A DNA stretch of 64,000 nt from Pseudomonas sp. PDM16 (GTDB taxonomy: Bacteria > Pseudomonadota > Gammaproteobacteria > Pseudomonadales > Pseudomonadaceae): NCBI RefSeq assembly GCF_014851865.1, contig NZ_JACVAM010000001.1:1-64000 (forward strand), in the 5' to 3' direction. The notes beneath the pieces are model-generated. The model saw nothing but the letters and a program-made list of their open reading frames with translations. It had not been told where the DNA came from and did no database searches. Positions 55,801 to 61,919 of the stretch are shown here, one piece after another. The stretch's first letter is position 1. Each line of letters begins with the position of its first letter. A program made the position numbers and the translations under genes.

Positions 55801-56240
55801 CTGCAGACAGCCTGCAACTGGAGATAACCGAAGGCTTCATCATGACTCAGACCGAGGACTCGCTTCTGGTCCTGCATGAACTCAAGGCGCTCGGCCTGCA
55901 ACTGGCCATCGACGACTTCGGCACCGGATACTCGTCGCTGAGCTATCTCAAACGCCTGCCGCTGGACGTCCTGAAAATAGACAAGTCCTTCGTCAGAGGC
56001 CTACCCGACGCATCGGAGGACGTCGCCATCACCCGCGCCATCCTTGCCCTGGCGCGCAGTCTGCAGATGAGCGTCATCGCCGAGGGCGTCGAGTCCGAGG
56101 CACAACGCAACTTCCTCGCCAGAGAAGGGTGCGAGCAGATCCAAGGCTATGTGGTAAGCCACCCACTCTCGGCCGCTGCATTCGCCGCGAGCTTCTTGGC
56201 TCCATTGCCAATTGGCAGCATGGAAAATGCGCCGGTATAA
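52881..56240 (+). CDS. rmcA: RmcA-like sensor with SBP, PAS, GGDEF and EAL domains
   Basis: Membrane-bound c-di-GMP enzyme of 1119 residues. It has a signal peptide (about 1-22), a periplasmic amino-acid-binding-like Venus-flytrap domain at about 25-255, a transmembrane helix at about 272-292, three PAS domains at about 300-425, 430-555 and 555-675, a GGDEF domain with an intact GGDEF motif near residue 761, and an EAL domain with an intact EALLRW motif near residue 888 and DDFGTGYSS. The position after rpoD and before the tRNA matches PA0575 (RmcA), a redox-linked c-di-GMP regulator of biofilms. RmcA has four PAS domains and about 1245 residues, so this homologue seems to lack one. Confidence 0.85.
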   Translation: MSRHLATLLSCLALWSLPATALELTTEEQAWLADHPQLQLGIDTSWPPFEFRDEQGRYKGLSASYVELIEKRLKVRLLPVESNSWSEVLDGARKGRLDLLPGIMSTPARQRDLAFTRPYLDFPIVILAHRNGPQPRKLEQLYRLKIAVVQDYAPHELLRSRHPDLTLLPLPTVDAALQALATGQADAMVGDLASSVWSLRELKLEGLSISGETPYRYQLAMATPPANAPLIGILDKVFAELTPEEIARLQEPWVGSVLDQRGAWQDVLPYGIPALLLASLILIAVLRVNRRLRQEMDKRKALEERLRSSEQHYRGLVESLSAVAWQMRLTDQCFTYVSPHAEKLLGYPLDEWRVPGFWQRTLHPEDAEWVEQYCLRESLAGRDHSLSYRMLAADGRTVWIRDIVTLMPDEEGPLLRGLMVDISEAKRVEQAQRLSEEKFAKAFHASPDGLLITRSRDGMILEANEGFTRITGYSSAEALGQTTRQLNLWAQPSDRLHMVEQVLSHGRLGNLRAWINTRNGQLRLGELSVQAIMIEDEPCMLTIARDITDKEQMEERLHLAATVFESTAEGVMITDLEQRITAVNRAFSEITGYSEAEALGQKPSLFASGRHDSAFYKTMWQQLTSEGHWQGEIWNQRKDGEVFPEWLTISAVSDHDGHITHFVGVFADISSLKQAQARLDYQAHHDPLTDLPNRILFEQRLLSALQDASAEQNQGALLFLDLDRFKHINDSLGHPVGDQLLQGIAQRLRDQLRDIDTIARLGGDEFIILLPGVKLPDEAERVATKMLTCFSNPFHAESSEFFISASIGVSLYPKDGADVATLVKNADAAMYSSKAKGRNRIEFYTSDLTSQATERMRLGLELHRAAERNELSLHYQPKQCLRTGQLVGAEALLRWNHPELGAIPPDRFIPLAEDNGMILALGEWVLREACRQMQLWRASYAPFGPLSVNLSGNQLRQPQLASRIASTLAEFGLPADSLQLEITEGFIMTQTEDSLLVLHELKALGLQLAIDDFGTGYSSLSYLKRLPLDVLKIDKSFVRGLPDASEDVAITRAILALARSLQMSVIAEGVESEAQRNFLAREGCEQIQGYVVSHPLSAAAFAASFLAPLPIGSMENAPV

Positions 56241-56241
56241 T
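56212..56241 (+). promoter_or_regulatory. Promoter of tRNA-Ile2
   Basis: TTGGCA (56212-56217), 18-bp spacer, TATAAT (56236-56241), lying in the last codons of the rmcA-like gene; the tRNA starts 16 bp downstream, behind a GC-rich discriminator. Confidence 0.7.
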
Positions 56242-56257
56242 CCGCCGCTCCTTCTGA

Positions 56258-56334
56258 GGGCCTATAGCTCAGTCGGTTAGAGCAGAGGACTCATAATCCT
56301 TTGGTCCACGGTTCGAGTCCGTGTGGGCCCACCA
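56258..56334 (+). tRNA. tRNA-Ile (CAU, Ile2; read with lysidine)
   Basis: A 77-nt cloverleaf with acceptor GGGCCTA/TGGGCCC, D stem GCTC/GAGC, anticodon stem GAGGA/TCCTT with anticodon CAT at 56292-56294, T arm CACGG/CCGTG and encoded CCA. A CAT anticodon could be Met, but the context AGAGCAG...TTGGTC and acceptor resemble the bacterial Ile2 species decoding AUA after TilS modification, so I call Ile2. It is the insertion site of the island; its 3' 46 bp are duplicated at 61638-61683. Confidence 0.9.
56289..56334 (+). other. attL: tRNA-encoded copy of the 46-bp direct repeat
   Basis: Runs from the first base of ACTCATAATCC, in the anticodon region, to the CCA end of tRNA-Ile2. It matches 61638-61683 in 45 of 46 positions (C56309 versus T61658). 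Site-specific recombination into the anticodon-to-3'-end half of a tRNA gene is typical of tyrosine recombinases. Confidence 0.85.
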
Positions 56335-56345
56335 CCAAAACGAAG

Positions 56346-56371
56346 AAGCCGCGCAGATGCGCGGCTTTTTT
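56346..56371 (+). terminator. Terminator downstream of tRNA-Ile2
   Basis: GCCGCGC (56348-56354), loop AGAT, GCGCGGC (56359-56365), followed by T residues. It is identical in stem and loop to the terminator between anmK and erpA at 4173-4190. Confidence 0.9.
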
Positions 56372-56402
56372 ACGCCTATAGGAAAACTACTCAAGGCGGC
56401 GC

Positions 56403-56448
56403 TGAGCCGAATAGCAGGCTTAATCGGCTCAATCAGTGAGCCGAATAG
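56403..56448. repeat. Direct and inverted repeats at the left edge of the island
   Basis: TGAGCCGAATAG occurs at 56403-56414 and again at 56437-56448. The second copy also forms a hairpin-like inverted repeat with TCGGCTCA at 56424-56431, spacer ATCAG. Such a set near an att site fits recombinase arm or regulator binding, or an operator for the first island gene. The remaining 56449-56621 holds no gene that I can see. Confidence 0.5.
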
Positions 56449-56621
56449 GCTCGCACGGGCTAATCCACCATCAGGCTAGCAACTGATCTACATCAGTAAT
56501 TAGTAGCGGGGCTATTGAGCTAACGCAGGCGATTGGCCATTATCCGAGCCAATGCCAAGCAGCTCACATATTGGCAGTGGGCTAGCACCGCCGACTTTGC
56601 GTTGTTCAAGGAAGAAATCGC

Positions 56622-58307
56622 ATGGAATTGCTCCTAGCTGCAGCCCTCATCTGTGTTTCCGCCTTTGCGGTCAGGAATTATCTAGCCGCTCGAGATGATC
56701 GAAAAGTTCATGTCCGAGAGCGTGCAATACACGACCTGCGCATCCACGAGTCCGAACAGAGCCTCGCTCAGCAAAGCTCGCAGATAAAACTGCTGAAGCT
56801 AGAAATCACCCTCCTTTCTCAAGAGCGTAATGAGCTTCTTCAGCGCATCGCGGCGCTCTCTCGTTATACGCAGATAGTTGATGCTGAAGCTGCAGCCCGA
56901 GGAATCGCGGCAGACGCAGAAGAGCTGCTTCAGAAAGCCCAGCGTGAAGCCGAACACTTGCGCCTGCAAGCCAGCCAGACGGCCAAAAACACAATAGACC
57001 AAGCCAACCAGAAGTCTTGGGCGACACTGGAGCAGGTCGAGCGGCGCATAGAGGCGGCAGGGCAGGAGGCGGCAAAAATCATAGAAGCCGCACGACTGCA
57101 CGCCGATGAAATTGCGGGCGACGCATATACAGCAATGAGCCGTGCCAAAGAGTTTTCCAGTACAGCTCAAGCGATGAAGAACCTCATCGACGGGTATGGC
57201 AACGCTTACATCGTACCCACCTACAACCTGCTAGATGACCTTGCCGACGAGTTCAGCTTCACGGATGCAGGGCAAAAGCTGAAAGACGCTCGCAACACCA
57301 GCCGAATGATGGTGAGAAGCGGTCTGGCAGCTACCTGCGACTACGTTGAGCCCAATCGAAAAGAGACCGCAATTCGCTTCGTCATTGACGCCTTCAACGG
57401 CAAGGTCGACTCGATCCTTTCGCGCAGCAAAACCGATAACCACGGCAAGCTCGAGCAAGAAATCAAGGATGCCTTCTCTCTGGTCAACCACAACGGGATG
57501 GCGTTCCGCAGCGCAAGAATCACGAGCAGCTATCTGGCCGCCCGTCTTGATGAGCTGAGATGGGCCGTCACTGCCAAAGTTCTCAAAGATGAAGAGCGCG
57601 AGGAGCAGCGGCGACTTCGCGAACAAATGCGTGAGGAAGAAAAAGCCCGCAAGGAATACGAGCTCGCCCTCAAGGATGCAGCCAAGGAAGAAGACACTCT
57701 GCGCAAAGCGATGGACAAGGTGCAGAAGCAAGTAGCCGCTGCCAGCGAAGCACAACGGGCCGAGTTCGAAGCTCGACTGGCAGAGCTCCAATCGAAGCTC
57801 CACGCTGCGGAAGAAAAAAATCAACGTGCGCTATCCATGGCACAGCAAACCCGCTCAGGGCACGTCTACGTAATTTCCAACATCGGCTCGTTCGGCGAGG
57901 AAGTCTTCAAGATCGGCATGACTAGGAGGCTTGAGCCACAAGACCGAATCCGAGAGCTCGGCGATGCCAGCGTTCCATTCGAATTCGATGTCCACGCGAT
58001 GATCTTCAGCGACGATGCACCAGGCCTGGAAAAGAGCCTGCATCGCCACTTCCTGCGCCAGCAAATCAACAAGGTTAATCCTCGCAAAGAGTTCTTCCGC
58101 CTGGGCCTGGAGGATATTCGCCAGGAGCTTGAAATACTTGGCGTGGAAACGCACTGGACGATGACCGCTCGCGCACACGAGTACCGCGAAAGCATGCGTA
58201 TTGAGCAACAGATTATCGAGAACCCCGAGATCGAGCGGGAATGGACAAGGCACCAACTGGAAGTCGAAGCGCAAATAGAGGAAGAGGCTGAGGTGGCTCT
58301 CAGCTAA
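56622..58307 (+). CDS. Membrane-anchored DUF4041 protein with T5orf172 (GIY-YIG-like) nuclease domain
   Basis: Predicted nuclease of 561 residues. An N-terminal hydrophobic helix at 2-17 is followed by a coiled coil rich in Glu/Gln/Ala (about 35-165), a DUF4041 domain at about 170-330 (AYIVPTYNLLDDLADEF...), another coiled coil to about 405, and a T5orf172-type domain at about 410-505: GHVYVIS, then FKIGMTRR and EFFRL. This family is a distant branch of GIY-YIG nucleases. It is the first island gene, with purine-rich AAGGAAG upstream. DUF4041/T5orf172 proteins are common in prophages and defence loci, but a role is not proven; the coiled coils suggest an assembly or sensing function. Confidence 0.82.
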   Translation: MELLLAAALICVSAFAVRNYLAARDDRKVHVRERAIHDLRIHESEQSLAQQSSQIKLLKLEITLLSQERNELLQRIAALSRYTQIVDAEAAARGIAADAEELLQKAQREAEHLRLQASQTAKNTIDQANQKSWATLEQVERRIEAAGQEAAKIIEAARLHADEIAGDAYTAMSRAKEFSSTAQAMKNLIDGYGNAYIVPTYNLLDDLADEFSFTDAGQKLKDARNTSRMMVRSGLAATCDYVEPNRKETAIRFVIDAFNGKVDSILSRSKTDNHGKLEQEIKDAFSLVNHNGMAFRSARITSSYLAARLDELRWAVTAKVLKDEEREEQRRLREQMREEEKARKEYELALKDAAKEEDTLRKAMDKVQKQVAAASEAQRAEFEARLAELQSKLHAAEEKNQRALSMAQQTRSGHVYVISNIGSFGEEVFKIGMTRRLEPQDRIRELGDASVPFEFDVHAMIFSDDAPGLEKSLHRHFLRQQINKVNPRKEFFRLGLEDIRQELEILGVETHWTMTARAHEYRESMRIEQQIIENPEIEREWTRHQLEVEAQIEEEAEVALS

Positions 58308-58373
58308 AGCAATCCGGCAAGCGCTCTTCTACGCATCGAAGCAAAGTAACCGTAAGTACCGGAGGATCGGAAA

Positions 58374-59126
58374 ATGGATTACCGCCTCATCCTCGCCCCG
58401 CTGTTCGACACCATGACCTGGCTGATCCCGGCCATGCTGCTGATCGGCCTGCTCAAGTCGCGTTGGGCCAAGGGGCATATCGGCGAACTTCTGGTGCGGA
58501 TGTTTGCCCATTGGCAACTGGATAAGCAGACCTACCGCCGCCTGCACAATGTCACGCTGAACACACCAGACGGCACCACGCAGATCGACCACGTATTCCT
58601 CGCGCCCTACGGCATCTTCGTGCTGGAAACAAAGAACATGAGCGGCTGGATCTTCGGCAGCGAGACGCAGCCACAGTGGACGCAGAAGCTCTACAAGCGC
58701 ACATTCAAATTCCAGAACCCGCTACGCCAGAACTACAAGCACCTCAAAGCCCTGGAAGCCACCCTTGGTGTTAACCCCGAGCACCTGCACTCGGTGATCA
58801 CCTTCGTCGGCGGCAGCACCTTCAAAACCGAAGTGCCGGCCAACGTGACCCAGGGCATTGGTTTTGTCCGCTATATCAAGTCATTCCAGCAACCGGTATT
58901 CAGCGAGGCTGAAGTCGACGCCATGCTGCACTCCCTGCAAACCGACCGTCGCGCGCCAACCTTCGCCACCCACCGCGAGCACGTGCAAAACCTTAAACGC
59001 CGTAGCGATCCGACAGCCGAACGGCAATGCCCAAAATGCGGCAGTGCGCTGCTGATTCGCACCGCGAAATCAGGGGCAAAAGCAGGGCAGCCGTTTTGGG
59101 GATGTTCGGAGTTTCCTAAAATGTAA
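58374..59126 (+). CDS. NERD domain nuclease with a shortened zinc ribbon
   Basis: Protein of 250 residues: hydrophobic helix at 11-27, then a NERD (nuclease-related) domain with the PD-(D/E)XK-like residues E38, D72, and E85 with K87 in IDHVFLAPYGIFVLETKN, and a C-terminal topoisomerase-type zinc ribbon with C219, C222 and C244. The fourth ligand should follow in CSEFPKC, but the frame ends CSEFPKM and stop. Removing one A from the run at 59118-59121 restores PKCKTTQKI, so this is probably a one-base frameshift, though only the last residues change. An isolated 66-bp gap separates it from the upstream gene. Confidence 0.82.
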   Translation: MDYRLILAPLFDTMTWLIPAMLLIGLLKSRWAKGHIGELLVRMFAHWQLDKQTYRRLHNVTLNTPDGTTQIDHVFLAPYGIFVLETKNMSGWIFGSETQPQWTQKLYKRTFKFQNPLRQNYKHLKALEATLGVNPEHLHSVITFVGGSTFKTEVPANVTQGIGFVRYIKSFQQPVFSEAEVDAMLHSLQTDRRAPTFATHREHVQNLKRRSDPTAERQCPKCGSALLIRTAKSGAKAGQPFWGCSEFPKM

Positions 59127-59195
59127 AACGACACAAAAAATATAAGCCAAACCCAAACTATGCGAAGCCTATCTGCTCATATGCAAAAAACCAAA

Positions 59196-59211
59196 AGCAC
59201 TGAGCAGTGCT
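59196..59211 (+). other. Small hairpin in the gap before the IF-2-like fusion gene
   Basis: AGCACT (59196-59201), loop GAGC, AGTGCT (59206-59211), surrounded by AT-rich sequence and followed by AAAAAC, 25 bp before the GTG start. It could be a weak terminator or a regulator site. The 110-bp gap suggests the ATPase gene may be controlled separately from the NERD gene. Confidence 0.35.
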
Positions 59212-59236
59212 AAAAACAATTTAGAAGGAACAAAAA

Positions 59237-61276
59237 GTGTCAGGAATAACAATTTCTCAACTTGCATTAGTTGTCGACACTCCCGTCAAGCGACTACTTG
59301 ATCAGCTAAAACAGACTGGAATCGACAAAAAATCAGAATCAGATATTATTTCCGACGCAGAAAAGCTCACCATTCTAAAATACCTGAAAGAAACATACTC
59401 CAAACCAGAAAAAAGAATCATAACAACAAACGCCGGTGGAAAATCCATCAAGGTAGAGGTTCGAAAAAAGAAAACCTACATCAAAGCTTCCACCACCCCC
59501 GAAGCCATACCGGAACTTTCTCCACCACCCACAACCCTTGAAACAGACCCCATAGAAAAACAAATAAAATGGTCGAAAATAAAATCTATCAAAGTCAATA
59601 ACTTCAAGGCCATTGAAGAAATCAGCCTTGACCTAGCAGATGTAACAATATTGGTAGGCCCCAACGGATCTGGAAAGTCATCTGTTTTGCAGGCCCTCCA
59701 CTGGGCTGCGCGGGCAGCAAGCTACATTGAGCCTAAAAAACAGTCTGAAGTTATCGCATTCGACAGACTCGACTACTCACCATCAAGTGAACCATTGCGA
59801 ACCGCGCACAAAGCTGAATTATCTTCAGATCGGGGTAGCGAACCAACGTCGATTGTATTTAATCACGCCAGCAGCAGTAGCGATACTTCGGCATCCGCAA
59901 CAATAAAAATATGGGCCGCACGCAACAAAAGCGGAATCTCAGTAAATATAGAAGGCGGGCCAGCTGTAACTCCATTTAAACAGAGATCAGAACTTATAAC
60001 AGCCTATATACCAGGACTGGCTGGCTTATCCGAGAGAGAAACAATATTAGTCAAGCCACTACTTCGAAGGCAAGCAGCGAGCGGCGACGCTGGAAGCGTC
60101 CTAAGAAACATCTTATTCAACATTGCTAGCAGACAGCCTTCGGAGACTGACTTTGAGCCCGCGCTTCAAAGGCTATCCCAACTAAATAAGCTCGTCCAGA
60201 TGGTTCACCCCGGCGTATGGGTAGAAGTTTTTTTTGACGAAAGAGAAGATTTCCACATACAAGCAACTTTCAAAGATAGCAAACTCAACGTAGAAGGCAG
60301 ACCACTTGAGAGCGCAGCAACCGGCATACTTCAGGTTATCCAAATATTCGCATACCTAATTCTATTCAGACCAAAACTAATACTTATCGACGAGCCAGAC
60401 GCACATCTTCACCCGGACAAACAAGAACGTCTAATTGAAGCCTTGGAATTTGCCGTTTCAGAATTTGGTGTTCAATCAATACTAACAACCCACAGCCCAC
60501 ATATAGCCAGAGCAGCCTCGCACAACGCTAAAATTGCTTGGGTTAAAGACGGTCGAATCATTGACCAAGATGATGAAACAGTAAAATCTCTACTGGGATG
60601 GGGAGGACTAGACAAAAAAATCCTCTTCTTTGTAGAGGATGAGGACTCAATAGCTATTAAAGCAATACTCCGACAGTGGCCAAACCTTTACAGACAGATT
60701 GCCATCTGCCGTTGCTTTGGCGTAGAAAATCTCCCAAGAAACAAGATGCTCAAAGGGCTCATTGGAGACAACAACTTCGGCATTGGTATTTTACTTCATC
60801 GTGACGGTGATTTCATGACGCCCGAAGACGCTGAAAAATGGAGCGCACGCTATCAAACACCAGGCGTATACACCTGGGTAACCGACCATGTAGATGTGGA
60901 AGCCTTTTTCTGCCAACCAGACTATCTGCAAACTCTTTATGAAATCGACAAAAAGGATGCAGAAGAGCTTATATCAATAGCAGTAAAATCCTGCACAAAC
61001 ACAAGAAAGACATTTTTTGAAAAAAGAAAAGTCATCATAAGAACCCTATATGAAAATGGCGGCGGCGCCAGCTCAGAAGAGCTTTGGAAAAGCCTAGAAG
61101 AAACACCATCTGCGGTGCTCGGAAAAACACTTCATGCGGCACTAAAAACAGCGGTTAAAGAAAAGGGCCATGATGACAAGCTACTAAATAAATTCCACAT
61201 ACCAAGCAGCATAGAAGTTGCCAAAAGCCTTAGGCTAAAGATAGAAAGCATGCTTGAGGAAACGATACAACGATAA
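59237..61276 (+). CDS. OLD-like ATPase-TOPRIM protein with an N-terminal IF-2-like domain
   Basis: Protein of 679 residues in an AT-rich gene. Residues 1-52 (ITISQLALVVDTPVKRLL...) match the IF2_N fold of translation initiation factor IF-2, and 57-87, with GGKSIKVEVRKKKTYIK, match the adjoining IF-2 associated region. An ABC-type ATPase domain follows: Walker A GPNGSGKS (141-148), signature-like ATGILQV, Walker B LILIDEPDAHLHP (D385, E386) and TTHSPH switch. The C-terminal part has a TOPRIM-like metal site: E467 in FFVEDEDS and D523-G-D525 in HRDGDF. The ATPase-TOPRIM order is that of OLD-family nucleases. Start GTG, with AAGGA 7 bases upstream. Fusing an IF-2 domain to this core is unfamiliar to me. 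Confidence 0.82.
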   Translation: MSGITISQLALVVDTPVKRLLDQLKQTGIDKKSESDIISDAEKLTILKYLKETYSKPEKRIITTNAGGKSIKVEVRKKKTYIKASTTPEAIPELSPPPTTLETDPIEKQIKWSKIKSIKVNNFKAIEEISLDLADVTILVGPNGSGKSSVLQALHWAARAASYIEPKKQSEVIAFDRLDYSPSSEPLRTAHKAELSSDRGSEPTSIVFNHASSSSDTSASATIKIWAARNKSGISVNIEGGPAVTPFKQRSELITAYIPGLAGLSERETILVKPLLRRQAASGDAGSVLRNILFNIASRQPSETDFEPALQRLSQLNKLVQMVHPGVWVEVFFDEREDFHIQATFKDSKLNVEGRPLESAATGILQVIQIFAYLILFRPKLILIDEPDAHLHPDKQERLIEALEFAVSEFGVQSILTTHSPHIARAASHNAKIAWVKDGRIIDQDDETVKSLLGWGGLDKKILFFVEDEDSIAIKAILRQWPNLYRQIAICRCFGVENLPRNKMLKGLIGDNNFGIGILLHRDGDFMTPEDAEKWSARYQTPGVYTWVTDHVDVEAFFCQPDYLQTLYEIDKKDAEELISIAVKSCTNTRKTFFEKRKVIIRTLYENGGGASSEELWKSLEETPSAVLGKTLHAALKTAVKEKGHDDKLLNKFHIPSSIEVAKSLRLKIESMLEETIQR

Positions 61277-61637
61277 ATCGACTCATAACTAACTCGCCTG
61301 GTACGTGGCTGCGATAACATACTACATACTTAAATTCCAGCATGGCATCATCGCAGCCCCAAGGGAGCTCTCCGTATCGCGGTCTAGAAAACCCCAGGCA
61401 GAAGTCGACTTCTCCGGCCCACTCACATACGAGTTCATAGGCCTCTCTGAGTTTCGGAATAGCCGCGCTGCTGATTGCCGATTTCACAGTACAAAAAACG
61501 GTACGCTGACGGTACAGTGCCCAGCTTTTAAAGACTTCGCTCAATTACGCTAAAACCCATCTACGACGCTACTTTCAGCTCACTGTACCTGCGCTAGGCT
61601 ACGCCCGATTTCACTGGGTTTGCAGCGTTTCTAGGCA
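61277..61637. other. Non-coding right flank of the island
   Basis: About 360 bases between the last island gene and attR. Short open frames exist (plus 61305-61553; minus 61230-61544) but none resembles a known protein or has a good ribosome binding site. It contains a pair of ACGGTAC repeats at 61498-61515. The minus-strand frame overlaps the ATPase gene, so I do not call genes here. Confidence 0.6.
61498..61515. repeat. Paired ACGGTAC repeats near attR
   Basis: ACGGTAC at 61498-61504 and 61509-61515, centred 11 bp apart (one helical turn), about 120 bp inside the right end of the island. They are candidate arm-type recombinase or accessory protein binding sites. Confidence 0.4.
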
Positions 61638-61683
61638 ACTCATAATCCTTTGGTCCATGGTTCGAGTCCGTGTGGGCCCACCA
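61638..61683 (+). other. attR: duplicated 3' part of tRNA-Ile2
   Basis: Copy of tRNA-Ile2 positions from the anticodon loop to CCA with one mismatch (T61658 for C56309, in the T stem). No 5' half or promoter is present, so it is a tRNA remnant and not an expressed tRNA. It marks the right end of the island; the following bases continue with the host liu region. Confidence 0.85.
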
Positions 61684-61886
61684 TTCAATCAGCGTCTCAG
61701 GTCAGCCCCAGCTGACCTTCCCCGAGGATCCTAGGATCCTCTTCTACAGAGCCTCTCACTTGCTGCTGTCCTCATACTCATCAACGATAGCCATGAGTGC
61801 TGATCGGCAAGGCACATCTGGCCTGCCGCCACACATATCCCCGCCCCTAAGCATGTGTGCCGATATTGACCTGAACTCCACACAAG

Positions 61887-61902
61887 TTTACGTTTACGTA
61901 AA
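61887..61902 (+). promoter_or_regulatory. Candidate LiuR operator
   Basis: Perfect inverted repeat TTTACGT-TT-ACGTAAA at 61887-61893 and 61896-61902, 18 bp before the liuR start. MerR-family regulators of leucine catabolism bind dyads of this kind in their own promoter. A TTGACC hexamer lies at 61866-61871, about 15 bp upstream, and is a possible -35 element. Confidence 0.65.
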
Positions 61903-61919
61903 GGGCAAAGGAGTCCATC

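Larger units (their letters stand above)
56289..61683 (+). mobile_element. tRNA-Ile2-bounded genomic island, no integrase seen
   Basis: Bounded by the 46-bp tRNA direct repeats and about 5.3 kb long. It contains three rightward genes: DUF4041/T5orf172 nuclease, NERD nuclease, and an IF-2-like/ATPase/TOPRIM fusion, none of them from the ordinary housekeeping order of pseudomonads; the third gene is clearly AT-rich compared with the rest of the window. I found no integrase, excisionase or transposase in either strand, so it either lost these, is mobilised in trans, or is a remnant. Confidence 0.85.

Noticed and set aside
61305..61553. 82-residue open frame near the right end of the island, and a 104-residue one on the minus strand (61230-61544)
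   Set aside because: No domain, no convincing ribosome binding site, and the two overlap each other; not enough to call a gene or an integrase remnant.
61638..61683. A second tRNA gene
   Set aside because: Only the 3' half is present, without the acceptor 5' strand or D arm; it is the att repeat.
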